Of a stretch of 44,618 bases of DNA, positions 36,004 to 43,386 are shown in pieces. The stretch's first letter is position 1, and every line of letters begins with the position of its first letter. The translations under genes and the position numbers were made by a program. The notes under the pieces were generated by a model. It saw only the letters and a program-made list of their open reading frames with translations. It did not search any database and was not told the DNA's origin. The DNA is taken from NCBI GenBank assembly GCA_002375495.1, contig DFLU01000003.1:1-44618 (forward strand), written 5' to 3'. The DNA is from Flavobacteriaceae bacterium UBA3611 (lineage in GTDB: Bacteria; Bacteroidota; Bacteroidia; Flavobacteriales; Flavobacteriaceae).

Positions 36004-36060
36004 CAGCCGTATTCCGAAAGACGGAACACATACATAACAATTATTTACATAAATATTAGC

Positions 36061-36330
36061 ATGTATTTAGCACCAGAAGAAAAAGCGAAAATTTTCGCAA
36101 AGCACGGTAAAGACGCAAACGACACAGGTTCTACAGAAGGACAGATCGCATTGTTCACCTACCGTATCGAGCATTTAACAAAACACTTAAAAGCAAACCA
36201 CAAGGACTACAACACAGAGCGTTCTTTGGTGAAGTTGGTAGGAAAGCGTCGTTCTTTATTGAACTACTTGATGAAAAAAGACATCATGCGCTATCGTGCC
36301 ATTGTTAAAGAATTAGGATTACGAAAGTAA
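36061..36330 (+). CDS. rpsO: 30S ribosomal protein S15
   Basis: S15 binds 16S rRNA at the central domain and organises the platform. The 89-residue length and the sequence with DTGSTEGQIALFTYRIEHLT (about 21-40), HLKANHKDYNTERSLVKLVG (about 42-61) and KRRSLLNYLMKKD are standard. The ATG at 36061 is used because the in-frame TTG at 36001 is the end of the promoter box. It lies upstream of pnp, as in many bacteria, with a hairpin between them. Confidence 0.98.
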   Translation: MYLAPEEKAKIFAKHGKDANDTGSTEGQIALFTYRIEHLTKHLKANHKDYNTERSLVKLVGKRRSLLNYLMKKDIMRYRAIVKELGLRK

Positions 36331-36336
36331 CACTAT

Positions 36337-36363
36337 TAAGGAGCGCCCATAAAGCGCTCCTTA
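36337..36363 (+). terminator. Hairpin after rpsO, probable terminator or attenuator
   Basis: TAAGGAGCGC (36337-36346) and GCGCTCCTTA (36354-36363) form a perfect 10-bp stem. The following stretch (tattttagg) is only partly T-rich, so some transcripts may read into pnp. Confidence 0.75.
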
Positions 36364-36370
36364 TATTTTA

Positions 36371-36536
36371 GGCACCATTTGTGCCGAAACATAGAAAAGC
36401 TACCCTTAGGTTTTTCATTGGTCAACCACAACAACACAACAACACTACAATCGATCAACGATTGTTGACCAATTTTAACCAATTCCGCTGTTGCACCACG
36501 CAACAATCGGGATTACCATTCCGCAGACGCGGAAAC
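36371..36536 (+). promoter_or_regulatory. Structured pnp leader with five possible stems
   Basis: Perfect stems are seen at 36371-36385 (GGCAC/GTGCC), 36417-36426 with 36464-36473 (ATTGGTCAAC/GTTGACCAAT), 36447-36465 (ACAATCG/CGATTGT), 36489-36505 (TGTTGC/GCAACA) and 36519-36534 (TTCCGC/GCGGAA). The second and third share bases 36464-36465 and cannot both form fully. No clear TAnnTTTG box was found, so the promoter is uncertain. In other bacteria PNPase controls its own message through such a leader; that role here is inference. Confidence 0.6.
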
Positions 36537-36549
36537 AAAAACAATTTAT

Positions 36550-38775
36550 ATGATACCTAAAGTATTTAAAGAGGTCATAGACCTTGGTGATGGTAGAGAA
36601 ATCTCTATCGAAACCGGAAAATTAGCAAAACAAGCCCATGGGTCTGTTGTTGTACAATCAGGAAAGTGTATGTTGCTTTGTACCGTAGTTTCAAACTACG
36701 AGCAAAAAGACTTAGACTTTTTACCCTTAACCGTAGATTACCGTGAAAAATTTGCAGCAGCGGGACGTTACCCAGGTGGTTTCTTTAAAAGAGAGGCTAG
36801 ACCAAGCGACGGTGAAGTACTTACCATGCGTTTGGTAGACCGTGTGCTTCGCCCGTTATTCCCAAAAGATTACCACTCTGAGACACAGGTGATGATCCAG
36901 TTAATGTCTCATGACGATGATGTGATGCCAGACGCGATGGCAGGATTGGCCGCAAGTGCTGCTATTCAGTTATCTGACTTTCCTTTTGAATGTGCTATCT
37001 CTGAAGCCAGAGTAGGACGTGTAAATGGAGAATTTATCATTAACCCAACCAGAGCACAACTGGAAGAGTCTGACATCGATATGATGATTGGAGCTTCTGC
37101 AGATAGTGTGATGATGGTGGAAGGTGAAATGGATGAAATTTCAGAAGAAGAAATGACTGAAGCGATCAAATTCGCGCACGAACACATTAAAAAACAATGT
37201 GAAGCGCAATTGAGATTAGCGGAAGCTTTTGGAAAGAAAGAAGTACGTGAGTACCCGAACGAAAGAGAAGACGAAGACCTGAAAAAGAAAGTGCATGATA
37301 TGGCCTACGACAAGGTGTACGCCATTGCAAAAGCAGGGTCTGCAAAACACGAAAGAAGTGCTGCGTTCAGTGAAATTAAAGAAGAAATAAAAGCGACTTT
37401 TTCTGAAGAAGAATTAGAAGACTTTGGAGATTTAGTCTCAAAATACTACCGCGCTGCAGAGAAAGCTGCAATTAGGGATTTAACCTTAAACGAAGGTTCT
37501 AGATTGGACGGTAGAAAAACAGATGAAATCCGCCCGATCTGGTGCGAAGTAGATTACCTTCCATCAGTACATGGTTCGGCTGTTTTTACACGTGGTGAAA
37601 CGCAAGCCTTAGCAACTGTTACCTTGGGAACGTCTCGCGATAGCAACCAAATTGACATGCCAAGTTATGAAGGAGAAGAGAATTTTTACTTACACTATAA
37701 CTTCCCTCCTTTCTGTACAGGTGAAGCACGCCCAATTCGCGGAACTTCACGTAGAGAAGTAGGTCATGGAAACTTAGCGCAACGTGCCTTAAAAGGGATG
37801 GTGCCTGCAGATTGCCCATACACCGTACGTGTGGTTTCTGAAGTACTCGAAAGTAACGGTTCGTCTTCTATGGCAACGGTTTGTGCCGGTACCATGGCCA
37901 TCATGGACGCTGGAGTACAAATGAAGAAGCCAGTTTCTGGTATCGCCATGGGATTGATCTCTGACGGTGACTCTGGAAAATATGCAGTACTTTCTGATAT
38001 CTTAGGGGATGAAGATCATTTAGGTGATATGGACTTTAAAGTGACCGGAACGGCAGATGGTATTACTGCTTGCCAGATGGATATTAAAGTGAAAGGATTG
38101 AGCTACGAAATTCTTGTGAATGCGTTAAAGCAGGCAAGAGATGGAAGACTTCACATTCTTGAGAAAATAACCGATGCCATTGCACAACCTAGAGAAGACG
38201 TAAAAGAGTATGCTCCTAAAATGGTAACTGTTCGTATCGCAAACGAATTTATCGGTGCCTTGATCGGTCCTGGCGGAAAAGTAATTCAAGAACTACAGAA
38301 AGAAACTGATACTACGATCGTAATTAACGAAGATCCTGTAACTGAAGAAGGAATTGTTGAAATTCTAGGAACAGGACAGGAAGGAATTGATGCGGTATTG
38401 GCGAAAATCGATTCGATTACCTTTAAGCCTGAAGTTGGTTCTGTATATGAAGTGAAAGTGATCAAAATGTTAGATTTTGGTGCTGTTGTTGAATATATGG
38501 ATGCTCCTGGAAACGAAGTGCTGTTACACGTGTCTGAATTGGCATGGGAACGCACCGAAAACGTAAGCGATGTGGTAAACATGGGCGACGTTTTTGATGT
38601 GAAATACTTCGGAATCGATTCTAGAACGAGAAAGGAAAAAGTATCTCGTAAGGCTTTATTACCAAAGCCGGAAGGATACCAAGATCGTCCGAAACGTGAC
38701 GACCGTGGTGGAAACAACCGTGGGCGTGACAATAGAGGTCGTGACAACAGAAGTAGAGATAGAAAAAGAGATTAA
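36550..38775 (+). CDS. pnp: Polyribonucleotide nucleotidyltransferase (PNPase)
   Basis: PNPase degrades RNA 3' to 5' by phosphorolysis. The 741-residue protein has the expected order: RNase PH domain 1 (for example TVDYREKFAAAGRYPGGFFK, about 62-81), a helical linker (about 215-300), RNase PH domain 2 with GQFTRGE-like VFTRGETQALATVTLG (about 345-360) and MDAGVQMKKPVSGIAMGLI, a KH domain (FIGALIGPGGKVIQELQKET, about 567-586), and an S1 domain (about 635-705). The last 27 residues form an Arg/Asp/Gly-rich tail (GGNNRGRDNRGRDNRSRDRK) that probably contacts RNA. It follows rpsO and ends in a strong terminator. Confidence 0.98.
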   Translation: MIPKVFKEVIDLGDGREISIETGKLAKQAHGSVVVQSGKCMLLCTVVSNYEQKDLDFLPLTVDYREKFAAAGRYPGGFFKREARPSDGEVLTMRLVDRVLRPLFPKDYHSETQVMIQLMSHDDDVMPDAMAGLAASAAIQLSDFPFECAISEARVGRVNGEFIINPTRAQLEESDIDMMIGASADSVMMVEGEMDEISEEEMTEAIKFAHEHIKKQCEAQLRLAEAFGKKEVREYPNEREDEDLKKKVHDMAYDKVYAIAKAGSAKHERSAAFSEIKEEIKATFSEEELEDFGDLVSKYYRAAEKAAIRDLTLNEGSRLDGRKTDEIRPIWCEVDYLPSVHGSAVFTRGETQALATVTLGTSRDSNQIDMPSYEGEENFYLHYNFPPFCTGEARPIRGTSRREVGHGNLAQRALKGMVPADCPYTVRVVSEVLESNGSSSMATVCAGTMAIMDAGVQMKKPVSGIAMGLISDGDSGKYAVLSDILGDEDHLGDMDFKVTGTADGITACQMDIKVKGLSYEILVNALKQARDGRLHILEKITDAIAQPREDVKEYAPKMVTVRIANEFIGALIGPGGKVIQELQKETDTTIVINEDPVTEEGIVEILGTGQEGIDAVLAKIDSITFKPEVGSVYEVKVIKMLDFGAVVEYMDAPGNEVLLHVSELAWERTENVSDVVNMGDVFDVKYFGIDSRTRKEKVSRKALLPKPEGYQDRPKRDDRGGNNRGRDNRGRDNRSRDRKRD

Positions 38776-38797
38776 TTTTAAGCTCTTTCATGTATAT

Positions 38798-38828
38798 ATC
38801 GCCTCCCACTTGGGAGGCGATTTTTTTT
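38798..38828 (+). terminator. Terminator of pnp
   Basis: ATCGCCTCCC and GGGAGGCGAT pair perfectly around ACTT and are followed by eight T. This is a textbook intrinsic terminator 23 bases past the pnp stop. Confidence 0.95.
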
Positions 38829-38861
38829 CAATAACGCTGAGCTGCCCACCATCTAATTCTA

Positions 38862-38869
38862 TATTTTTG
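38862..38869 (+). promoter_or_regulatory. -7 promoter box of the PAP2 gene
   Basis: TATTTTTG matches TAnnTTTG, 33 bases before the GTG start. Confidence 0.55.
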
Positions 38870-38902
38870 CCGCATTGTAAACCAAAACCTGCTTTTATTC
38901 CT

Positions 38903-39652
38903 GTGAAACCTATTTACTGGCTCATTTGTTTACTTTTTATACCGAAACTGCTATTTGCACAATACTCGGTTACAGACACGACTGTAACAGACCAAAACCG
39001 CACGTTTAAATACGAGTCGCTTATCATTCCTGCAGCGCTCATCACCTATGGCGTGGTCGGACTTAACAATCCGCAAATTCAAGAATGGGACCAAGATATT
39101 AACGCCAAGTACTCAAAACAAGGAAAACACAAAGGCATGGTAGATGAATACTTGCAATACACCCCTGCCGCATCTGTGTATGCCCTTAACGCCTTTGGAG
39201 TGGAAGGGAAACACCGTTTCAAAGAACGAACAGTAATTTTAGGTACGGCCGCGATACTTGCAGGTGTTCCCGTCACCATTTTAAAAAACCAGCGTACGGT
39301 GATACGACCCAATGGTAAAAATGCATTTTCATTTCCGTCGGGGCATACCACCCTGGCATTCTTAGGTGCCGAATTTTTACACCAAGAGTACAAAGACGTG
39401 TCTATCTGGTACGGTATTGCTGGTTATACGGTCGCAACCCTTACAGGACTCTACAGAGTCTACAATAACAACCATTGGTTTTCTGATGTAGTAGCCGGCG
39501 CTGGCATTGGCATACTCGCTACCAAAATTGCCTATTGGGTGTATCCGCTGATCGAAAACGTACTTTTCAAGAAAAAGGAACAGCTCTCAGGCATCGCAGC
39601 GCCCTTCTACAACGGCTATGAATTTGGGGCAGTTGCCTCCTTTAGATGGTAG
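38903..39652 (+). CDS. PAP2-family phosphatase
   Basis: From the GTG at 38903 the protein has 249 residues and a signal peptide (1-20, ending KLLFAQ). Extension upstream would run through the pnp tail, terminator and promoter box and is rejected. All PAP2 signatures are present: K128-x6-R135-P136 (KNQRTVIRP), PSGH at 145-148, and R185-x5-H191-x3-D195 (RVYNNNHWFSD). Several hydrophobic helices (about 40-52, 110-126, 165-182, 197-215) fit a membrane phosphatase. It likely dephosphorylates lipid phosphates such as undecaprenyl pyrophosphate or phosphatidic acid. The exact substrate is unknown. Confidence 0.9.
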   Translation: MKPIYWLICLLFIPKLLFAQYSVTDTTVTDQNRTFKYESLIIPAALITYGVVGLNNPQIQEWDQDINAKYSKQGKHKGMVDEYLQYTPAASVYALNAFGVEGKHRFKERTVILGTAAILAGVPVTILKNQRTVIRPNGKNAFSFPSGHTTLAFLGAEFLHQEYKDVSIWYGIAGYTVATLTGLYRVYNNNHWFSDVVAGAGIGILATKIAYWVYPLIENVLFKKKEQLSGIAAPFYNGYEFGAVASFRW

Positions 39653-39831
39653 TCTAATTAGCTGCCTCAACTACCACTCAATGCATATCGCAAAGTGGTC
39701 ACGGACGGCTGAAATTAAATTACCTAACTTTATCGAAGCAATAGTCAAGCAGATTGAACTGTTATGGCACCTGCCTAGCTATTTGCAAGACCGTTTGAAA
39801 TAATAAAGAACATCTAAAAGAAAGATTAGAT

Positions 39832-40206
39832 ATGAAAGTTACAGCAAAAAAAGAAGAACAGGTTGCCAATATGATATTTGCAGATATTTATCCCCTTTAT
39901 TGGAACAGACTGGAGAAAAATGGTAGAACAAAAGAAGAATTCCATCAGGTTTTAGAATGGTTCACAGGTTTTGATGAAAATAAATTACAATCGCTCATAG
40001 AAGAGAGAGTAACTTTTAAAACATTTTTCCAAAGCGCTAACATACATTCAAATGCAGACATGATTAAAGGTGTGGTTTGCGGGTATCGAATTGAAGAAAT
40101 AGAAGATGAATTTGAACTGTACAAACAATGTAGACAAATGGAAAAACTGATTGATGAATTGGCAAAAGGTCGTAAAATGGAAAAAATTCTAAGGGAACGT
40201 AACTAA
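39832..40206 (+). CDS. DUF2200 family protein
   Basis: The 124-residue protein matches DUF2200: MIFADIYPLYWNRLEKNGRT (about 14-33), EEFHQVLEWFTGFDENKLQS (about 35-54), VVCGYRIEEIEDE (about 81-93) and a C-terminal IDELAKGRKMEKILRE. The function is unknown. It is cytosolic with no signal peptide. Two sampled 60-base lines have about 32% and 37% GC, lower than a sampled fbaA line (about 43%). It is followed after seven bases by the VOC gene, so the two form a pair. The 179 bases upstream hold no gene I can support. Confidence 0.85.
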   Translation: MKVTAKKEEQVANMIFADIYPLYWNRLEKNGRTKEEFHQVLEWFTGFDENKLQSLIEERVTFKTFFQSANIHSNADMIKGVVCGYRIEEIEDEFELYKQCRQMEKLIDELAKGRKMEKILRERN

Positions 40207-40213
40207 TGAAATT

Positions 40214-40642
40214 ATGAACACAACTACATTTCTAACTTTCGTAGGTGACCAATGCGGAAAAGCCGAAGAAGCCATACACTTTTATACCTCTATCTTCCCG
40301 AATTCAGAAATTAAAAGCATTACAAAATACGCTGAAGGAGCGCCAGGAGGTAATCCTGACCTTATTAAACATGGTGTTTTTACATTAAACGGAATTGAAT
40401 ACATGGTTTCTGAAAGTAGCTATAACCACAATTGGTCGTTTACGCCTGCTGTATCAATTTTTATAACTGATAATTCTGATGAATTGATACAGACACTTTT
40501 TGAAAAAATTTCTTCAAATGATGGTCAGATTATGGTCCCTCTCGATAATTATAAAGGTGAAGGAGACTATGGTTTTGGTAAAAAGTTTGGTTGGTGTGAA
40601 GACAAATATGGAATATCTTGGCAATTTGTGCTTTCTGAATAA
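40214..40642 (+). CDS. VOC family protein (PhnB / 3-dmu-9_3-mt type)
   Basis: The 142-residue protein belongs to the vicinal oxygen chelate superfamily, subgroup of PhnB-like proteins with the 3-demethylubiquinone methyltransferase-like domain. Typical segments are TFLTFVGDQCGKAEEAIHFY (about 4-23), SIFPNSEIKSITKYAEGAPG, HGVFTLNGIEYMVSES and the C-terminal WCEDKYGISWQF. The usual metal and substrate ligands are not clear, so no reaction is assigned. It lies seven bases after the DUF2200 gene and has the same AT-richer composition. Confidence 0.85.
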   Translation: MNTTTFLTFVGDQCGKAEEAIHFYTSIFPNSEIKSITKYAEGAPGGNPDLIKHGVFTLNGIEYMVSESSYNHNWSFTPAVSIFITDNSDELIQTLFEKISSNDGQIMVPLDNYKGEGDYGFGKKFGWCEDKYGISWQFVLSE

Positions 40643-40715
40643 ATTAGACTCAGAGCAAACTGCAAGCCAACTTCGAATGTAACAAGAATAAAATAAGGTT
40701 GTTTTACGCAACCAT

Positions 40716-40752
40716 TCTAGACCACCCTAGACTACTAAAAAAGGGTGTCTAA
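40716..40752. other. Imperfect hairpin upstream of the lipoprotein gene
   Basis: AGACCACCCT and AGGGTGTCT are complementary apart from one extra base, separated by an A-rich loop. It has no T run on the plus strand. It could close the DUF2200-VOC unit or be a small palindromic repeat. Confidence 0.35.
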
Positions 40753-40773
40753 GCCCGTTGTAATTCGTAAACC

Positions 40774-41814
40774 ATGAGTAAGTATCGTATTTTGTTATCA
40801 TTCGTATTAGTAACAGGCCTCTTTTTCACTTCCTGCGAAAATGAACCCATTGGCACTGCAGACGTTAACTTAGATATTGTAGATGAAGAACTGTTCTCCT
40901 ATCTCACGCAGATTTCTGATGAAACTGAAATAGATAATGAGGTGAACTGTATCGAGTTTAATTATTCTTTTACCGTTTTTATCTTTGATGCCGATATGAA
41001 CTTTTCTGAAGCGGTTGCCGTCTTCAATAATGGTGATATGTCTGCGCTACTAAATGGTTTAGAACCCAATGAAAGTATTAGCCTAAACTACCCGATCGCA
41101 GGAACGTTGGACAATGGTGAACTGATTGAAATAGAGACCAATGAAGAATTAAAACAAGCCATTGCAGCTTGTAGTAAGGAAAAAAAGCGACGGCGCTGTA
41201 ACAATACCCTGATAGATTGTGTTTGGAAGGTGAACCCAATAGCGGGTAGCCCTAATGATTTTGAAGACAGTACTTTTAAGGTAAACCGAAATGGAACCGT
41301 GCAATTTCACCATGGAAACGACGTTTATTTTGGCACATGGGTAACCTTGTACATTGGTGACGATTTGTTTTTGAACATCGATTTAAACGATAGTGAAATT
41401 GTGGAAGGATTTTGGGACAGAAACTGGAAAGTGGCATTGCTTACCGATACGCAAATAGGTATCTACGGAAACGGAGAAGTGCTTCTCAAAAAAGATTGTA
41501 ACAATCCCTGTACCGAAGCTGGCTACCAAGTGTGCGAACTTGAAGACGCACCAGGATTTGCTATTTTTAACTTAGCAGCTTACACCACCTGTATTCCGGT
41601 GCCTGCTACACACGATGTTGTCTCGGCGGTGACCTATTCATTTTTTGAAACGGAAGAGGATGCACTGAATAACACCAACCCAATATCTAGCACTGCGTAC
41701 ACGAACATTGTGAATCCGCAGCCGATATTTGTGCGCATAGACTATCTAAACACAGCTGAGAATCTTGCTATAACCGAAATCACAATTGAAGCCGTACCTT
41801 GTCCTGGCGGATAA
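40774..41814 (+). CDS. Lipoprotein with adhesin-repeat-like C-terminus
   Basis: The 346-residue protein has a lipoprotein signal (lipobox FFTSC, C21). Residues about 25-150 and 150-250 are two beta-rich parts with Cys pairs (VNCIEFNYSFTVFIFDADMN; RRRCNNTLIDCVWKVN; FHHGNDVYFGTWVTLYIGDD). The middle part resembles lipocalin-like fold lipoproteins. The last 95 residues (CELEDAPGFAIFNLAAYTTC, SFFETEEDALNNTNPI, YTNIVNPQPIFVRID) look like one unit of the repeats found in large flavobacterial T9SS adhesins, here without a sorting domain. It is followed by a REP-like element and then a sigma/anti-sigma pair. The function is unknown. Confidence 0.8.
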   Translation: MSKYRILLSFVLVTGLFFTSCENEPIGTADVNLDIVDEELFSYLTQISDETEIDNEVNCIEFNYSFTVFIFDADMNFSEAVAVFNNGDMSALLNGLEPNESISLNYPIAGTLDNGELIEIETNEELKQAIAACSKEKKRRRCNNTLIDCVWKVNPIAGSPNDFEDSTFKVNRNGTVQFHHGNDVYFGTWVTLYIGDDLFLNIDLNDSEIVEGFWDRNWKVALLTDTQIGIYGNGEVLLKKDCNNPCTEAGYQVCELEDAPGFAIFNLAAYTTCIPVPATHDVVSAVTYSFFETEEDALNNTNPISSTAYTNIVNPQPIFVRIDYLNTAENLAITEITIEAVPCPGG

Positions 41815-41853
41815 ATAACTGTATTATGTGTCAGCATCTTTTAAATAAAATAA

Positions 41854-41958
41854 ACGTCAACCTGAACTTGTTTCAGGTTCTCATCATCCGTTTTTGACGT
41901 CTATACGATAAAATTACCCACAACCCGCCAAGCCGGTAAGGCGGACATACGGAATGAC
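41854..41958. repeat. REP-like palindromic intergenic element
   Basis: The element has nested perfect stems: ACGTCAA (41854-41860) with TTGACGT (41894-41900), AACCTGAA (41859-41866) with TTCAGGTT (41872-41879), and CCGCC (41925-41929) with GGCGG (41940-41944). It ends in GGAATGAC (41951-41958). The CCTGAA-x-TTCAGG core and GGAATGAC end resemble a palindromic element type I know from many bacterial intergenic regions. Confidence 0.65.
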
Positions 41959-42004
41959 ACCTTAAAAACAATCGAGTACAAAATAAATTACCAATAGCGT
42001 ATAA

Positions 42005-42559
42005 TTGAACTTAGACAACCTCATAAAAGCCTGCAAAAAAAATGACCGTGCTGCACAAAGTACCCTCTTTGAACAGTATAAGGATACCTTGTATTTTGTT
42101 TCGTTGAAATATAGCCGAAATGAGGCTGAAGCCGAAGACAACCTGCACGATGCCTTTATGGTGATTTTTGAAAAGATAAGCACCTTTAAAAATAAAGGCA
42201 GTTTTGAAGGCTGGATGAAGCGTATTACCATGTTTAAAGCGATAGATCGTTATAAAAAGAACAAGTATATCCCAACCGAGTTTGAAGACAACTTGATGGA
42301 AGACACATCGGTAACTGAAAGTGAGTTTACAGCAACCACATTAGATGTGCTGCTGGGCTACATACAACAACTGCCAGACCAATACCGGCTTGTATTTAAC
42401 ATGTATCAATTAGACGGATACACCCATAAAGAAGTGGCACACCACCTTGGGATTAGCGAAGGCACTTCAAAATCGAATTACCACCGGGCGAAACAGCTCT
42501 TACGGCAAAAATTAACGAACGGGCAACCCACCCAAAAAGCACAACACCATGGAACATAA
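42005..42559 (+). CDS. RNA polymerase sigma factor, ECF type
   Basis: The 184-residue protein has sigma region 2 (AQSTLFEQYKDTLYFVSLKY, then DNLHDAFMVIFEKISTFKNK, about 16-62, and GWMKRITMFKAIDRYKK) and region 4 (LPDQYRLVFNMYQLDGYTHK, then the helix-turn-helix EVAHHLGISEGTSKSNYHRA near 150-169). The layout is that of Bacteroidota ECF factors. The start is a TTG at 42005; no in-frame ATG exists near it. The last 11 bases overlap the next gene, which encodes a membrane protein and is a natural anti-sigma candidate. Confidence 0.9.
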   Translation: MNLDNLIKACKKNDRAAQSTLFEQYKDTLYFVSLKYSRNEAEAEDNLHDAFMVIFEKISTFKNKGSFEGWMKRITMFKAIDRYKKNKYIPTEFEDNLMEDTSVTESEFTATTLDVLLGYIQQLPDQYRLVFNMYQLDGYTHKEVAHHLGISEGTSKSNYHRAKQLLRQKLTNGQPTQKAQHHGT

Positions 42560-43232
42560 AAAAGACATTGGAGAATTGGTTGAAGAAACCATGGCACAAG
42601 GGATGAAGACTCCGCAACCCTCTCTTTGGGAACGGTTAGATGCTTCGTTAGAAGCACGTGCGAAGAAACGACGTAGGGCACTCTGGCTCTGGTTTGGAGG
42701 CAGCGCCATTTTACTGCTGCTACTCTTGGGCGTTTGGGGTCTTGCCACCAACGGCACCTTACGTACGATTGTACACCCGAAAATCGCCACTGAGGTGACC
42801 ACCAAAGTCGAAACAGAGCAAAACGCAACCACAACCAACAGCCCCATTACCGAAGCTGATGGGTATGAAAATGGGCGTCCGATAGACGAGCTTGACAACA
42901 ACAATTACAACACGAATAACTCAGTAACCACAGAGCATACAGATGCAAGAACTGAGAATGAAACAGGAAGCATGCGCCGCAAGAAAATTTCCGCAGAAAA
43001 TCCAATAACTGATACCACGAATAAAAATGGTTTTACGGTAACTACGACGCACGAATATTACAATAGCGATCTGGATACGACGGTTGCGAGTACCAACAAA
43101 CGCAAGATAGATAGCTTGGTACGTGTGACCGAACGGAAAATGGCCATCATAGATTCTATTGCGCGGGCTCGTGCCACCGATTCAATAAAACTGAATGAGG
43201 CACGAAAAGACAGCATCCCCAACAAAGATTAG
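42549..43232 (+). CDS. Single-pass membrane protein, candidate anti-sigma factor
   Basis: The 227-residue protein overlaps the sigma gene by 11 bases. Residues 1-43 are cytosolic and charged, ending in KKRRRALW. One membrane helix follows (about 44-66, FGGSAILLLLLLGVWGLA), and the rest would be periplasmic. The periplasmic part is low-complexity Asn/Thr/Asp/Lys-rich with a coiled C-terminus (KRKIDSLVRVTERKMAIIDS). The topology and gene order fit an anti-sigma regulator of the ECF factor, but no classical anti-sigma zinc motif (HxxxCxxC) is present. The role is inferred from position only. Confidence 0.7.
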   Translation: MEHKKDIGELVEETMAQGMKTPQPSLWERLDASLEARAKKRRRALWLWFGGSAILLLLLLGVWGLATNGTLRTIVHPKIATEVTTKVETEQNATTTNSPITEADGYENGRPIDELDNNNYNTNNSVTTEHTDARTENETGSMRRKKISAENPITDTTNKNGFTVTTTHEYYNSDLDTTVASTNKRKIDSLVRVTERKMAIIDSIARARATDSIKLNEARKDSIPNKD

Positions 43233-43316
43233 TTCGATAATTTTTTACAGCTAGGACAACGAATTCGTTCTATTTCTGTGTGTTGCACTGAAATATTTGC
43301 TATTTTTATAGTATTG

Positions 43317-43357
43317 AAATGTCCTACTCCCCGGACCAAGGGGGTAGGGCATTTTTT
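43317..43357 (+). terminator. Terminator after the sigma/anti-sigma pair
   Basis: A 12-pair stem (43320-43331 with 43340-43351, including three G-T pairs) flanked by AAA on the left is followed by TTTTTT. It separates the sigma operon from the recombinase gene. Confidence 0.9.
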
Positions 43358-43386
43358 ATATCTAAAATTTTGATTTGCAAGAACAG

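Noticed and set aside
38696..38902. Upstream extension of the PAP2 gene
   Set aside because: It would cover the end of pnp, its terminator and the promoter box. The signal peptide begins at the GTG at 38903.
39618..39803. Open frame of 61 codons after the PAP2 gene
   Set aside because: It starts inside the PAP2 gene in another frame and shows no family likeness or promoter of its own.
42478..42904. Overlapping open frames of 118 and 130 codons on the minus strand
   Set aside because: They are antisense to the sigma/anti-sigma overlap, with Arg/Trp/Ser-rich translation and no recognisable domain.
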